64,000 nt of DNA from Actimicrobium sp035984655 (GTDB lineage Bacteria > Pseudomonadota > Gammaproteobacteria > Burkholderiales > Burkholderiaceae_D). The stretch is from positions 186,001-250,000 of the forward strand of contig NZ_JAXCHT010000001.1 of assembly GCF_035984655.1 (NCBI RefSeq), in the 5' to 3' direction. Below, piece after piece: positions 7,873-19,049 of the stretch (its first letter is position 1; each line of letters opens with the position of its first letter). A program made the position numbers and the translations under genes. The notes under the pieces were generated by a model. It saw only the letters and a list, made by a program, of their open reading frames with translations, searched no databases and was not told the DNA's origin.

Positions 7873-9384
7873 ATGTCCCTGCGTAAATCCATCGGCCCGG
7901 CCATCCTGATCACCATCCTGGTGGCCGGACTGTATCTGGCCGCGATGCTGTACTCGACCGGTCAGGCCACCCTCGCACTCGGGTTTCTCGCCGTGCTGAC
8001 GCTGGTCGGTTTCATCTACACGTCACCGCGCATGCTGGCCTACCGCTACCTGTTTCCGGGTGTCGCGGCGGCGATCGTGTTCGTGCTGTTCCCATTGATT
8101 TATACGATTTCCATCGGCTTTACCAATTTCAGTTCGAAGAACCTGCTGCCATTCGAACGCGCCACCCGCTTTCTGCTCGACGAAACCCGACGCGCGCCGG
8201 GCGGTGCGTATGCAATGACGCTGCATGCCGACGGCAATGGCTATCGGGTGCGGCTGCAGCAGGATGCGGCGGTGTATGTCACGCCGGCGCTGGCGCTGCT
8301 GGCGGACACGCCGCTAACGGTGGCACTGGCGCCGCTGACGCCGGAAGCGGCCGCGCCGCTGCTGCCCCAGCCGCTGACCGTCAAGGACGTGATCGGGCAT
8401 CAGCGCGCACTGAAAGCCCTGACGCTGACCTTGCCCGACAAGACCGCGCTGCGCATGGCCGGACTGCGCCAGTTCGCGCCGGTCGAACCAGTCTGGCAAC
8501 GCCAGCCGGACCAGACGCTCAAGGACACCGAAAGCGGCGCACTGCTCAAGCCCAACTTTGCCACCGGCTTTTACCAGACCGCCGACGGCGTCAACGTCCA
8601 GCCTGGCTTCAAGGTCAATGTCGGCTTCGCCAATTTCACGCGGATCTTTACCGACACGGCGTTTCGCGGCCCGTTCGTGCGCATCTTCGTCTGGACCGTG
8701 GTGTTTTCGGCGATCACCGTGTTTACGACGCTGGCGCTGGGCACGGTGCTGGCAATCCTGCTGAACTGGGACCAGTTGCGCTTCCGCGGCGTCTACCGCA
8801 CCCTGCTGTTCCTGCCGTATGCGGTCCCGGGCTTCATTTCGATCCTGGTGTTCAAGGGCCTGTTCAACAACAATTTCGGTGAAATCAACCTGATTCTCAA
8901 CGCGCTGTTCGGCATCAAGCCGGCCTGGTTTTCGGACACCACGCTGGCCAAGGTGATGATCCTGATCGTCAACACCTGGCTGGGCTATCCCTACATGATG
9001 GTGCTGACGATGGGGCTGATCAAGGCCATTCCGGGCGACCTGTACGAGGCCTCGGCGCTGGCGGGCGCGGGGCCGCTGACGAATTTTTTCCGCATCACGC
9101 TGCCGCTGATCATCAAGCCGCTGACGCCGTTGCTGGTGGCGTCGTTTGCCTTCAACTTCAACAACTTCGTGCTGATCAGCCTGCTGACCGGCGGCCGTCC
9201 CGATTTCCTCGATACCACCGTACCGGCCGGCACCACCGATTTGCTGGTGTCGTACACGTACCGGATTGCGTTCGAGGATTCTGGCCAGAACTTCGGCCTG
9301 GCGGCCGCCATCTCGACGCTGATCTTCGTGCTGGTGGCAAGCCTGTCGATCATCAACATGCGACTGACCAAGGTGAACAAATGA
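7873..9384 (+). CDS. malF: Maltose ABC transporter permease MalF
   Basis: A 503-residue inner-membrane permease. As in E. coli MalF, there are N-terminal membrane segments (about residues 8-30, 35-50, 60-85) and then a large periplasmic P2 loop (about 100-260), which contacts the binding protein. A binding-protein-dependent transport core follows, with the EAA loop DLYEASALAGAGPLTNFF. The start is set at the ATG at 7873, which begins MSLRKSIGPAI; a GTG at 7834 lies inside the upstream hairpin. It ends ten bases before malG. The long P2 loop makes this a true MalF rather than a generic sugar permease. Confidence 0.92.
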   Translation: MSLRKSIGPAILITILVAGLYLAAMLYSTGQATLALGFLAVLTLVGFIYTSPRMLAYRYLFPGVAAAIVFVLFPLIYTISIGFTNFSSKNLLPFERATRFLLDETRRAPGGAYAMTLHADGNGYRVRLQQDAAVYVTPALALLADTPLTVALAPLTPEAAAPLLPQPLTVKDVIGHQRALKALTLTLPDKTALRMAGLRQFAPVEPVWQRQPDQTLKDTESGALLKPNFATGFYQTADGVNVQPGFKVNVGFANFTRIFTDTAFRGPFVRIFVWTVVFSAITVFTTLALGTVLAILLNWDQLRFRGVYRTLLFLPYAVPGFISILVFKGLFNNNFGEINLILNALFGIKPAWFSDTTLAKVMILIVNTWLGYPYMMVLTMGLIKAIPGDLYEASALAGAGPLTNFFRITLPLIIKPLTPLLVASFAFNFNNFVLISLLTGGRPDFLDTTVPAGTTDLLVSYTYRIAFEDSGQNFGLAAAISTLIFVLVASLSIINMRLTKVNK

Positions 9385-9394
9385 GGAGCGCAGC

Positions 9395-11949
<2,555 letters not shown>

Positions 11950-12044
11950 CGGAACCTGATAATCCTGCTGGACACATACACTACTTCGATGCCGGCCATG
12001 GTGGCGGGCACTTTATGTGTCGTCATTCATCAGGAAAAGTTATC

Positions 12045-13343
12045 GTGCGCTCCGCCAGTTCTTCCTCCTCAAGCCCGCGGCCTATCGCTGCGCCACCAGC
12101 ACCGGCCGACGACAATCGCGCGCGGGCCGCAGCGCCTGAGCCCGCATCAGACCCGGCTCCCGCGGCAGCGCAACGCGCTTCCGGCATGCAGCGCAGGCGC
12201 ACACTATTTCGGCTGTGCGCCTGCATTGACGTTGCACCACCGCGCATCGGCCCGCGCCTGCGTCGTGAGTTCGCCCAAGCAGGTTTTGTGGCGCCGCCCA
12301 ATCATCCCGGCTTCCCCGAGCACATCGCTGCCGAGATCGCCGCCGCCCTTGCGCAGGTGGCGCCGATGGATGGCAATCCGCTGAACCTGTGGTCGCATCT
12401 GCATGCCGCCAGCCAATGCGGCAATCGCGCCTCCCTCGACGCGCTGGCGACGCTGGTGCGGCACGGTATCGTCAATCCGCTGGAGCAGGGCCGGGCCTGC
12501 CCCGATCTGCGTGCGGACGAGGGCGCGGAAGAGTGGAAAGAAAGCGATAGCCTGCCAGCCAGCCATGGTAGCGCTGCCTCCGACGATGCGGGTGGGCCGC
12601 CGCTGTATGTCAACAGCCTGCTCACCGAGCTGTTGCGCTTCGGCCGTGACGACTTGCCGCTGATGGACATGGAAGGTGAACCACGGATATCGCTGCAGCA
12701 GCGAATTGAGGCCTTGCTGCAAGGCGATGCCGGGCGTCAAATCGGCCCGAACCGGCTGCAACGGTACGTTAGGATCGCACTGAAACGGGAGCCGGCGGCT
12801 CGTGACCAGATACTGTTGGCGCTGGCAGCCAGCGGCAATGCTCCATTGATCGCCAAGCGCGCCAAGGACGCCGCCCGCACCGGCGACACGCAAACACTGC
12901 GGGTATTGCTGGCGGCCGGGGTCGACGCGCAGCCCCTCCTGTGGACGGCCGCTGAATCACGGCAGCCCGAAAGCATTCGTGTGCTGCTGGAATCGGGCCG
13001 GGCCGAGGTCAATGCCACCGATCAGTATGGCCAGACTGCCTTGCATATGATTGGCAGCGCGTTCAATGCGGACAACAAAGATGAATCCGTCGCAACGGCC
13101 AGGGTGCTGCTGGAACATGGCGCCGATGTTTACCGCTGCGCCAACATCGGGTTCTCGGCCATCGGCCAGGTGGCCTACACTGCGGGAGCGACGCAGCAGC
13201 ATGAGTTGCTGTGGCTGCTTCTGGCACACGGTGCCAACCCCTATCTTTCGAGCGGACCTCGCAGGTCAACCGCCATCGATATCTATCAGAGCGCGCCGGG
13301 ACATCCGCGCTGGCCCGATCCACCGGACGCCGCCCCGCTCTGA
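12045..13343 (+). CDS. Ankyrin-repeat protein of unknown function
   Basis: A 432-residue protein. The first 50 residues are a low-complexity Ser/Pro/Ala stretch. Residues about 290-400 contain at least three ankyrin repeats (GDTQTLRVLLAAG, ESIRVLLESGRAEVNATDQYGQTALHM, ARVLLEHGADVYRC), and the last one ends LLLAHGANPY. No signal peptide is clear. The GTG at 12045 is preferred because AGGA lies nine bases upstream; an ATG at 12015 in the same frame is the alternative. Ankyrin repeats bind proteins, but nothing here names the partner. It sits between the maltose cluster and glk-hexR, converging on the latter with a 23-base gap. Confidence 0.78.
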   Translation: MRSASSSSSSPRPIAAPPAPADDNRARAAAPEPASDPAPAAAQRASGMQRRRTLFRLCACIDVAPPRIGPRLRREFAQAGFVAPPNHPGFPEHIAAEIAAALAQVAPMDGNPLNLWSHLHAASQCGNRASLDALATLVRHGIVNPLEQGRACPDLRADEGAEEWKESDSLPASHGSAASDDAGGPPLYVNSLLTELLRFGRDDLPLMDMEGEPRISLQQRIEALLQGDAGRQIGPNRLQRYVRIALKREPAARDQILLALAASGNAPLIAKRAKDAARTGDTQTLRVLLAAGVDAQPLLWTAAESRQPESIRVLLESGRAEVNATDQYGQTALHMIGSAFNADNKDESVATARVLLEHGADVYRCANIGFSAIGQVAYTAGATQQHELLWLLLAHGANPYLSSGPRRSTAIDIYQSAPGHPRWPDPPDAAPL

Positions 13344-13366
13344 CACAGCGTTACCACGACAACGCA

Positions 13367-15316
13367 CTACACCGTGTGGGAAATGACCGGCGCAACCGGT
13401 CCGTTGTCATCGTCGCCGCCCGGTCCCTCGGCAGTCGCACGTCCGGGGTTGAGCCCCGGATGGGTCAGCGTATGGGTCAGGATGCCGCGCTTGACTTGAC
13501 GCTGCAGCTCCGCAAACGGGCTGGTGCGGCTGAGCGAAACGCCCACCGCCAGCATGTCGATCAGGACCAGCAACAGGATGCGCGAGACCATCGGAATGTG
13601 CGCCGCGCTGCCTTCGTCGTGATCCACCGCCAGCGTCAGATGCGCGCGTTTGGCGAGTTGCGAATTGGCCGGTGCCAGCGCGATCACGGTTGCGCCCGTG
13701 GCCATCGCGGCTTCGACTGCCGGGGCCAGGTGGCGCAACCGGCCGGAGTTGGAAATGATCACCGCCACGTCGGTGGGCTTGAGCATCGAGGCCGAGACTT
13801 CCTGCAATTGCGGGTCGATCGAGGCCGAGGTCGGAATGCCGAGCCGGAAGAATTTCTGGCGCGCGTCTTCGGCCACCAGGCCGCAACTGCCGAAGCCGTA
13901 GAAGTCGATCCGGGTGGCCTGGCTGAGCGCTTCGATGACGGCGGTCAGCGCGTCGGTATTGAGGTTGTCGCGCACTTCGAGCATCGCCGAGATAGTGTTG
14001 TCGACCACCTTCACGCCGACATCCAGCGAGGAATCGCCGACATGTACCTGACTGTGCGACACCGGCACCGTGCCGGTCACGCCGGACGCCAGCTTGAGCT
14101 TGAAATCGGCCAGGCCCTGGCAACCGAGCGAGCGACAGAAGCGGATCACGGTCGGCTGGCTGACGTCGGCGCGGCGCGCGATTTCGGAAATCGGATCGTT
14201 CATCACGGCGCGCGGATGGGCCAGGATCAAGCTGGCGACTTTTTGCTCGGCCGGTGAAAACTGGGAACGCGATTTGCGGATGCGTTCGAGAATCGGGATC
14301 GCATTGCCGCCGCCGAGATGCTCCGACAGGATCGCGGCAACGCCGACGAAGGCCGGGTACGGCGCGGTGATGACAAACGTTGGAATCTGTCCGAGATATT
14401 CGCCAAAGCGGCCCTTGCTTTCGAAGCGGGCACGAAACGGCGAGCGGGCAAAATAGTCGCCCAGATGCGGCACCACGCCGCCGCCGATATAAATGCCGCC
14501 CAGCGTGCCCAGCGTCACCGCTACGTTCGAGGCCACCGTGCCGAGCATGGCGCAGAAGCAGTCGACCACTTCGAGGCACAGGGCATCGTTTTCCTTGAGT
14601 GCGCGGCGAATGATTTCCGGGGTCGGCAAGGCCTCGACATTGCCGCCGCTGCGCATGGCCAGCGCCTGGTAAATCAATTCGATACCGGGGCCGGAAACCA
14701 GCCGCTCGGCCGACACGTGCGGCCAGGTTTTCCAGCAATGCTGCAAGACCGCCACTTCGCGTTCATCGGTTGGCGAGAAGGTCACGTGACCGCCTTCGCT
14801 GCCCAGTGCGATCCAGCGGCCGGCAGTCGGAATCAGGCCGCCAACGCCGAGGCCGGTGCCGGCGCCGACCAATCCGATGACGCCACCGGGACGGCTCTTG
14901 CCGCCGCCGATCTGCTCCAGATGGGTTGGCTCCAGATGCGGCAGCGACATCGCCAGCGCCGTGAAGTCGTTGACGATCAGGAGCGTGTCGAAATTCAGCC
15001 TGCGGCGGGTGGTTTCGATCGAGAACGCCCACGAATGGTTGGTCATCTTGATCTCGTCGCCCTGCACCGGATTGGCAATGGCGATGGCGGCATGGCGCAC
15101 CGGCGGTCGTCCCGCCTCGGTCAGATAGGCCTCCACGGCCGCGGCAAATTCAACGTAATCGGCACAGGCCAACACCCGGATGGTGTCGATCTGGCCGGGC
15201 GCGCGTTCCAGCGCGAAACGCGCATTGGTGCCGCCGACATCGGCCAGCAGACGCGGGCCGTCAAGGTATGTCGCGCTGTGCGGATCGCGGGAACTAGCTG
15301 GCGCTGTGGAAGACAT
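13367..15316 (-). CDS. glk: Bifunctional glucokinase / RpiR-family (HexR-type) transcriptional regulator
   Basis: A 649-residue fusion. Residues about 20-335 are a glucokinase of the E. coli Glk type: phosphate-binding LLADVGGTNARF, catalytic-loop VNDFTA and sugar-binding GSEGGHVTF. Residues about 345-420 are an RpiR-type helix-turn-helix (ISEIARRADVSQPTVIRFCRS), and about 465-600 a SIS sugar-phosphate sensing domain (IDFYGFGSCGLVAED, VAVIISNSGR). The kinase makes glucose 6-phosphate, while the C-terminal half resembles HexR, which in other proteobacteria responds to an Entner-Doudoroff intermediate. This fusion is known in Burkholderiales. It overlaps the pgl stop by 23 bases and is the third gene of the zwf-pgl-glk operon, so it probably regulates its own promoter. 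Confidence 0.92.
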   Translation of the reverse strand: MSSTAPASSRDPHSATYLDGPRLLADVGGTNARFALERAPGQIDTIRVLACADYVEFAAAVEAYLTEAGRPPVRHAAIAIANPVQGDEIKMTNHSWAFSIETTRRRLNFDTLLIVNDFTALAMSLPHLEPTHLEQIGGGKSRPGGVIGLVGAGTGLGVGGLIPTAGRWIALGSEGGHVTFSPTDEREVAVLQHCWKTWPHVSAERLVSGPGIELIYQALAMRSGGNVEALPTPEIIRRALKENDALCLEVVDCFCAMLGTVASNVAVTLGTLGGIYIGGGVVPHLGDYFARSPFRARFESKGRFGEYLGQIPTFVITAPYPAFVGVAAILSEHLGGGNAIPILERIRKSRSQFSPAEQKVASLILAHPRAVMNDPISEIARRADVSQPTVIRFCRSLGCQGLADFKLKLASGVTGTVPVSHSQVHVGDSSLDVGVKVVDNTISAMLEVRDNLNTDALTAVIEALSQATRIDFYGFGSCGLVAEDARQKFFRLGIPTSASIDPQLQEVSASMLKPTDVAVIISNSGRLRHLAPAVEAAMATGATVIALAPANSQLAKRAHLTLAVDHDEGSAAHIPMVSRILLLVLIDMLAVGVSLSRTSPFAELQRQVKRGILTHTLTHPGLNPGRATAEGPGGDDDNGPVAPVISHTV

Positions 15317-16037
15317 GGAGGGTTACTTTCTGGTGTGCGATCAGCAGGGCCAACGGACCTGCTGCATGGAGTTGTTCCAGGTCAGCGTCACCGTGTTCGA
15401 CTTGGCGAAACAGTTCAACGAGACGCTTTATCGTGTCAAGCTTGTCATTGCCGACCGACCAGACCTGACAATCCTTCTGGTCAATCAGCGCTTGCAATGA
15501 CAGGCCGACGCGCGCATGCGCGGCGGTCTGCGGCTGCACCGCCACGTAGCGCGCGCTGGTCTGGCGCGCATCCGGCCATTGCGGCGCATCGGGAAACAGC
15601 GAGGCGGTGTGGCCATCGTTGCCGAGTCCGAGAATGACCACCGCCGGGTCGGCCAGCGCCGCGTTCTGGCAGGCCGCTTGCGCCGCCTGCCGGGCCATGG
15701 TCCATTGGTCCGGCACGGTGGCGTCGGTCAGCAGTGGCACCCAGCGCGCCGCGGCGGCCCGATCCACCAGCAGATGACGACGCACCAGCGCCGAATTCGA
15801 ATCGGCATGCGCCTCCGGCACGCAACGCTCATCGACCAGCGAGACGTCGATCTGCGGCCACGGCAAGGGCGCTTGCGCAAGCACGTCCAGCATTGGTAGC
15901 GGACTGCGCCCGCCCGACACCAGCAACAAGGCCCGTGGCGCATGCTGCAAGCGCGCCTGCACCGCCCGTGCCACCGTGTCGGCCAGGGCATGGGCAGCCT
16001 GCGCGGTGTCGCCAAACAGGCGTATTTCGATGCTCAT
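15294..16037 (-). CDS. pgl: 6-Phosphogluconolactonase
   Basis: A 247-residue cytosolic lactonase of the DevB/Pgl type that opens 6-phosphogluconolactone to 6-phosphogluconate. Conserved stretches are LLVSGGRSPLPML near residue 38, VSLVDERCVP near 75 and the phosphate-binding ILGLGNDGHTASLFP near 135. The ATG at 16037 overlaps the zwf stop codon by one base (TAATG), showing direct translational coupling; the frame extends upstream to 16172 inside zwf, but without merit. It lies between zwf and glk-hexR, so three successive steps from glucose to 6-phosphogluconate are encoded by one transcript. Confidence 0.92.
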   Translation of the reverse strand: MSIEIRLFGDTAQAAHALADTVARAVQARLQHAPRALLLVSGGRSPLPMLDVLAQAPLPWPQIDVSLVDERCVPEAHADSNSALVRRHLLVDRAAAARWVPLLTDATVPDQWTMARQAAQAACQNAALADPAVVILGLGNDGHTASLFPDAPQWPDARQTSARYVAVQPQTAAHARVGLSLQALIDQKDCQVWSVGNDKLDTIKRLVELFRQVEHGDADLEQLHAAGPLALLIAHQKVTLHVFHSAS

Positions 16038-17506
16038 TAACTCTCCTCGGGCCAGGTAAAGCCGGCGCGATACAACAGTGCCGACGAGGAGGCCGGGCCC
16101 CAGGTGCCGGCGGAATAGGATTTCGGCGGCAGGCTGGCGTTGTCCCAGGCGGTCAGCAACGGCGCCACCCATTTCCAGGCAGCCTCTTGCTCGTCGCGGC
16201 GCACGAATAGTGCCAGATTGCCGCGGATTGCGTCTACCAAAAGTCGTTCATACGCTTCTGCGCGGTGGCGCGGTGATACTTTATCCAGGGCCAGATCCAG
16301 CACCACTGGTTGCAGGTGCATGCCGTCGCCAGGCTGTTTGGCCAGGCAATGCAGCTGAATCGATTCGTCCGGCTGCAGTTTGATCACCAGCCGGTTGGCG
16401 CCTTCACCGGCCAGTCCGGCTGGCAGCGGCAGAATTGCATGGGGAACCGGACGGAAGGTAATGACGATTTCGGCGCTGCGCTGCGGCAGCCGTTTTCCAG
16501 TGCGCAGGAAGAAGGGTACGCCTGCCCAGCGCCAGTTGTTGATTTGCGCGTGCAGCGCGACGAAGGTTTCGGTGTGCGAACCGGGCTTGATGCCGGGCTC
16601 GTCGAGATATCCGGCCACCGGGCTGCCGCGCACCGCGCCCGACGCATATTGCCCGCGCACCGCATTCTGCTCGACATCCTGCTGCGTCAGCGGTTTCAAT
16701 GCGCGCAGCACACGCAGCTTTTCGTCGCGCACGGCATCGGCGTCCAGCGACGTCGGCGGCTCCATGGCGACCATGCATAACAGTTGCAGCAGGTGGTTCT
16801 GCACCATGTCGCGCAGGGCGCCGGTGGCGTCGTAGAATTCGCCGCGCCCTTCCACACCGAGCTCTTCCGCAATGGTCAACTGGACATGGGCGATCGATTC
16901 GCGGCGCCAGAGCGGCTCGAACAGGGAGTTGGCAAAACGCAGCGCCATCAGGTTTTGCACCGACTCCTTGCCCAGGTAGTGATCGATCCGGTAGATCTGG
17001 TTCTCGGCAAAGACCCGCGCCACGGCATCGTTGATCTTGCGCGACGAGGTCAGGTCGGTGCCGAGCGGCTTTTCGAGCACGACGCGCGCTTGCGTCAGGT
17101 CGATGCCGCTGGCCGCCAGATGATTGCAGATTGGCTCGAACAGCGCCGGCGCGGTGGCCAGATAGAACACGCAGATGCCTTGCGCCTCGTGCAGCCGCTG
17201 CGCCAGCGGCGCGTAGCCGGCAAGGGCGAATGCATCGATGGTCAGGTATTCAATGCGCTGCAGGAAGCTGTCCCAGGCGGCATCGGCTGGCTGCTTCAAA
17301 TAGCCGGTGGCCCGTGAGCGCACGCTCTCGACGAACGCGTTGGTGTCCATGACTTCCCGTGCGACGCAGATGATCTTGCCGTCGGCATGCAGTTTGTCGG
17401 TCCGGTGGGCGGCGTACAGGCCGGGCAGGATCTTTCGCATCGAAAGATCGCCGGTGCCGCCGAACAGCACGAAAGTAAAAGCGGGATTGTCTTGGATCGG
17501 GGTCAT
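16037..17506 (-). CDS. zwf: Glucose-6-phosphate 1-dehydrogenase
   Basis: A 489-residue enzyme that oxidises glucose 6-phosphate to the lactone with reduction of NADP+ or NAD+. The cofactor fold shows FVLFGGTGDLSMRK (residues 12-25). The active-site signature RIDHYLGKE, with its catalytic histidine, is intact, and EKPLGTDL precedes it. Length is normal for the family. It is the first gene of the minus-strand zwf-pgl-glk::hexR operon. Its promoter carries a palindromic HexR-like operator between the -35 and -10 hexamers, so expression is likely repressed when sugar is scarce. Confidence 0.95.
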   Translation of the reverse strand: MTPIQDNPAFTFVLFGGTGDLSMRKILPGLYAAHRTDKLHADGKIICVAREVMDTNAFVESVRSRATGYLKQPADAAWDSFLQRIEYLTIDAFALAGYAPLAQRLHEAQGICVFYLATAPALFEPICNHLAASGIDLTQARVVLEKPLGTDLTSSRKINDAVARVFAENQIYRIDHYLGKESVQNLMALRFANSLFEPLWRRESIAHVQLTIAEELGVEGRGEFYDATGALRDMVQNHLLQLLCMVAMEPPTSLDADAVRDEKLRVLRALKPLTQQDVEQNAVRGQYASGAVRGSPVAGYLDEPGIKPGSHTETFVALHAQINNWRWAGVPFFLRTGKRLPQRSAEIVITFRPVPHAILPLPAGLAGEGANRLVIKLQPDESIQLHCLAKQPGDGMHLQPVVLDLALDKVSPRHRAEAYERLLVDAIRGNLALFVRRDEQEAAWKWVAPLLTAWDNASLPPKSYSAGTWGPASSSALLYRAGFTWPEES

Positions 17507-17544
17507 CGCTCAGAATTTTGTAATCAATAAAAACTTATATTGCA

Positions 17545-17573
17545 ATATTACTGTAGCATTACTACACTAGCAA
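17545..17573 (-). promoter_or_regulatory. Predicted zwf promoter
   Basis: On the minus strand: -35 TTGCTA (17568-17573), a 17-base spacer and -10 TAATAT (17545-17550), both close to the sigma-70 consensus and ideally spaced. The entire HexR-like operator lies inside the spacer. Confidence 0.65.
17552..17566. promoter_or_regulatory. HexR-like operator in the zwf promoter
   Basis: TGTAGCATTACTACA is a perfect 5-base palindrome with a 5-base centre. It matches the HexR consensus known from gammaproteobacteria (TGTA-R-N5-Y-TACA type). Binding here would cover the face between -35 and -10 and block zwf transcription. Confidence 0.68.
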
Positions 17574-17588
17574 GGCACTAAAGCGATT

Positions 17589-17617
17589 TTGACATCAAAA
17601 CTGCGTGAAATATCAGT
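17589..17617 (+). promoter_or_regulatory. Predicted gtsA promoter
   Basis: A perfect -35 TTGACA (17589-17594), then after 16 bases a weaker -10 TATCAG (17611-17616). The start would fall near 17623, directly before the second operator. The leader to gtsA is about 94 bases. Confidence 0.5.
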
Positions 17618-17623
17618 CAAGCA

Positions 17624-17638
17624 TGTAGTTTTACTAGC
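17624..17638. promoter_or_regulatory. HexR-like operator downstream of the gtsA promoter
   Basis: TGTAGTTTTACTAGC keeps TGTAG and CTA of the palindrome. Its first 13 bases are identical to the reverse complement of the lamB proximal site (2179-2191). It lies about +1 to +15 relative to the predicted gtsA start, where a bound repressor would block initiation or early elongation. Confidence 0.58.
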
Positions 17639-17716
17639 TTAACAAAAACCAACCAGGTACTAACCCGAACAGCGGCATTCAGACCGTGCCCTGCACTTCA
17701 CCTCAGGAGACAAATA

Positions 17717-18970
17717 ATGAAATTGCAACATCTCATCAAGTCCATGTTTGCTGCCACCGCACTGATGTCTGCGGCGGCCTCGGTCCATGCCGTGGAAATC
17801 GAAGTTCTGCATTACTGGACCTCCGGCGGCGAAGCAAAATCGATCGCCGAACTCAAGAAAATGATGGAAGCCAAGGGCGTGACCTGGAAAGACTTTGCAG
17901 TCGCCGGCGGCGGCGGTGAAAACGCCACCACCGCACTGAAAGCCCGCGTCATCGCCGGTAGCCCTCCGACAGCGGCACAGATCAAGGGCCCGTCGATTCA
18001 GGAATGGGGCAAGGAAAACGTGCTGGCCAATATTGACGCCGCCGCCGCCGAAGGCAAATGGGATGCGTCGCTGCCAAAAGTGGTGTCGGACGTCATGAAG
18101 TACAAAGGCCATTACGTCGCCGCGCCGGTCAATGTGCATCGCGTGAACTGGTTGTGGATCAATCCGGAAGTGCTGACGAAAGCCGGCGCCAAGGTGCCAA
18201 CCACGATGGATGAGTTCTTCGTCGCGGCTGACCTGATCAAGAAAGCCGGCCTGGTTGCCGTCGCCCACGGTGGTCAGCCATGGCAGGATGCGACAGTGTT
18301 CGAATCGGTCGCGCTCGGCGTTGGCGGCAGTGACTTCTACAAGAAGGCACTGGTCAATCTGGATCAGACTGCACTGACCAGCCCGACCATGCTCAAGACC
18401 TTCGACACGCTGGCGCACATCAAGACCTACATCGACAAGGATGCCGCCGGTCGCGACTGGAACCTGGCGACAGCGATGGTCATCAACGGCAAGGCCGGCA
18501 TGCAGTTCATGGGTGACTGGGCCAAGGGCGAATTTACCGCCGCCGGCAAAGTGGCAGGCAAGGATTTCCTGTGCGTTCCTGCACCGGGCACTGCCAAATC
18601 GTTCACCTTCAACATCGACTCGATGGCGATGTTCACGGTGAAAGATCCAGCCGTGCAAAAAGCCCAGTTGACCCTGGCCACGACCATCATGAGCCCGGAA
18701 TTTCAGGAAGTGTTCAACCTGAACAAGGGTTCGATTCCAGCCCGTGCCGGTGTCTCGCGCGCCAAGTTCGACAGCTGCGCCATCAAGTCGATGGATGACA
18801 TGGATGCCACCAACAAGATTGGCGGCCTGGTGCCGAGTATGGCGCATGGCATGGCAATCAATGCTGCGCAGCAAGGCGCGATCAGTGACGTGATTGCGAA
18901 ATTCATGAACTCGACAATGAGTTCGAAAGACGCTGTCGCCGAACTCGCAAAAGCTGCCAAAACGAAGTAA
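17717..18970 (+). CDS. gtsA: Glucose-type ABC transporter substrate-binding protein
   Basis: A 417-residue periplasmic sugar-binding protein with a signal peptide (about residues 1-25, SVHA-VEIEV). It opens VLHYWTSGGEAKSIAELKKM and contains GGGGENATTALKARVIAGSPPTAAQIKGPSIQEW, the profile of glucose/mannose-binding proteins such as GtsA of Pseudomonas and the Thermus glucose-binding protein. The ribosome site AGGAGA is well placed before the ATG. It is the first gene of gtsABCD and is separated from the permease genes by a strong terminator-like hairpin, which should make the binding protein more abundant than the membrane parts. The ligand (glucose, possibly mannose or galactose) is inferred from family and context. 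Confidence 0.9.
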   Translation: MKLQHLIKSMFAATALMSAAASVHAVEIEVLHYWTSGGEAKSIAELKKMMEAKGVTWKDFAVAGGGGENATTALKARVIAGSPPTAAQIKGPSIQEWGKENVLANIDAAAAEGKWDASLPKVVSDVMKYKGHYVAAPVNVHRVNWLWINPEVLTKAGAKVPTTMDEFFVAADLIKKAGLVAVAHGGQPWQDATVFESVALGVGGSDFYKKALVNLDQTALTSPTMLKTFDTLAHIKTYIDKDAAGRDWNLATAMVINGKAGMQFMGDWAKGEFTAAGKVAGKDFLCVPAPGTAKSFTFNIDSMAMFTVKDPAVQKAQLTLATTIMSPEFQEVFNLNKGSIPARAGVSRAKFDSCAIKSMDDMDATNKIGGLVPSMAHGMAINAAQQGAISDVIAKFMNSTMSSKDAVAELAKAAKTK

Positions 18971-18985
18971 TAGCGACGCATAATG

Positions 18986-19020
18986 ACCCGGGCTGCCACT
19001 GCGATGGCCCGGGTTTTTTT
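18986..19020 (+). terminator. Terminator/attenuator between gtsA and gtsB
   Basis: An 8-base stem, ACCCGGGC (18986-18993) with GCCCGGGT (19007-19014), is followed by seven consecutive T residues. The form is that of an intrinsic terminator, yet it lies inside an obvious operon, so partial read-through is expected. Confidence 0.8.
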
Positions 19021-19049
19021 GCGCGTCAAGAGCAATACTGGAGCACATC

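Noticed and set aside
12015..12044. Upstream ATG as start of the ankyrin gene
   Set aside because: No ribosome site; the GTG at 12045 has AGGA at a good distance. The ATG remains possible.
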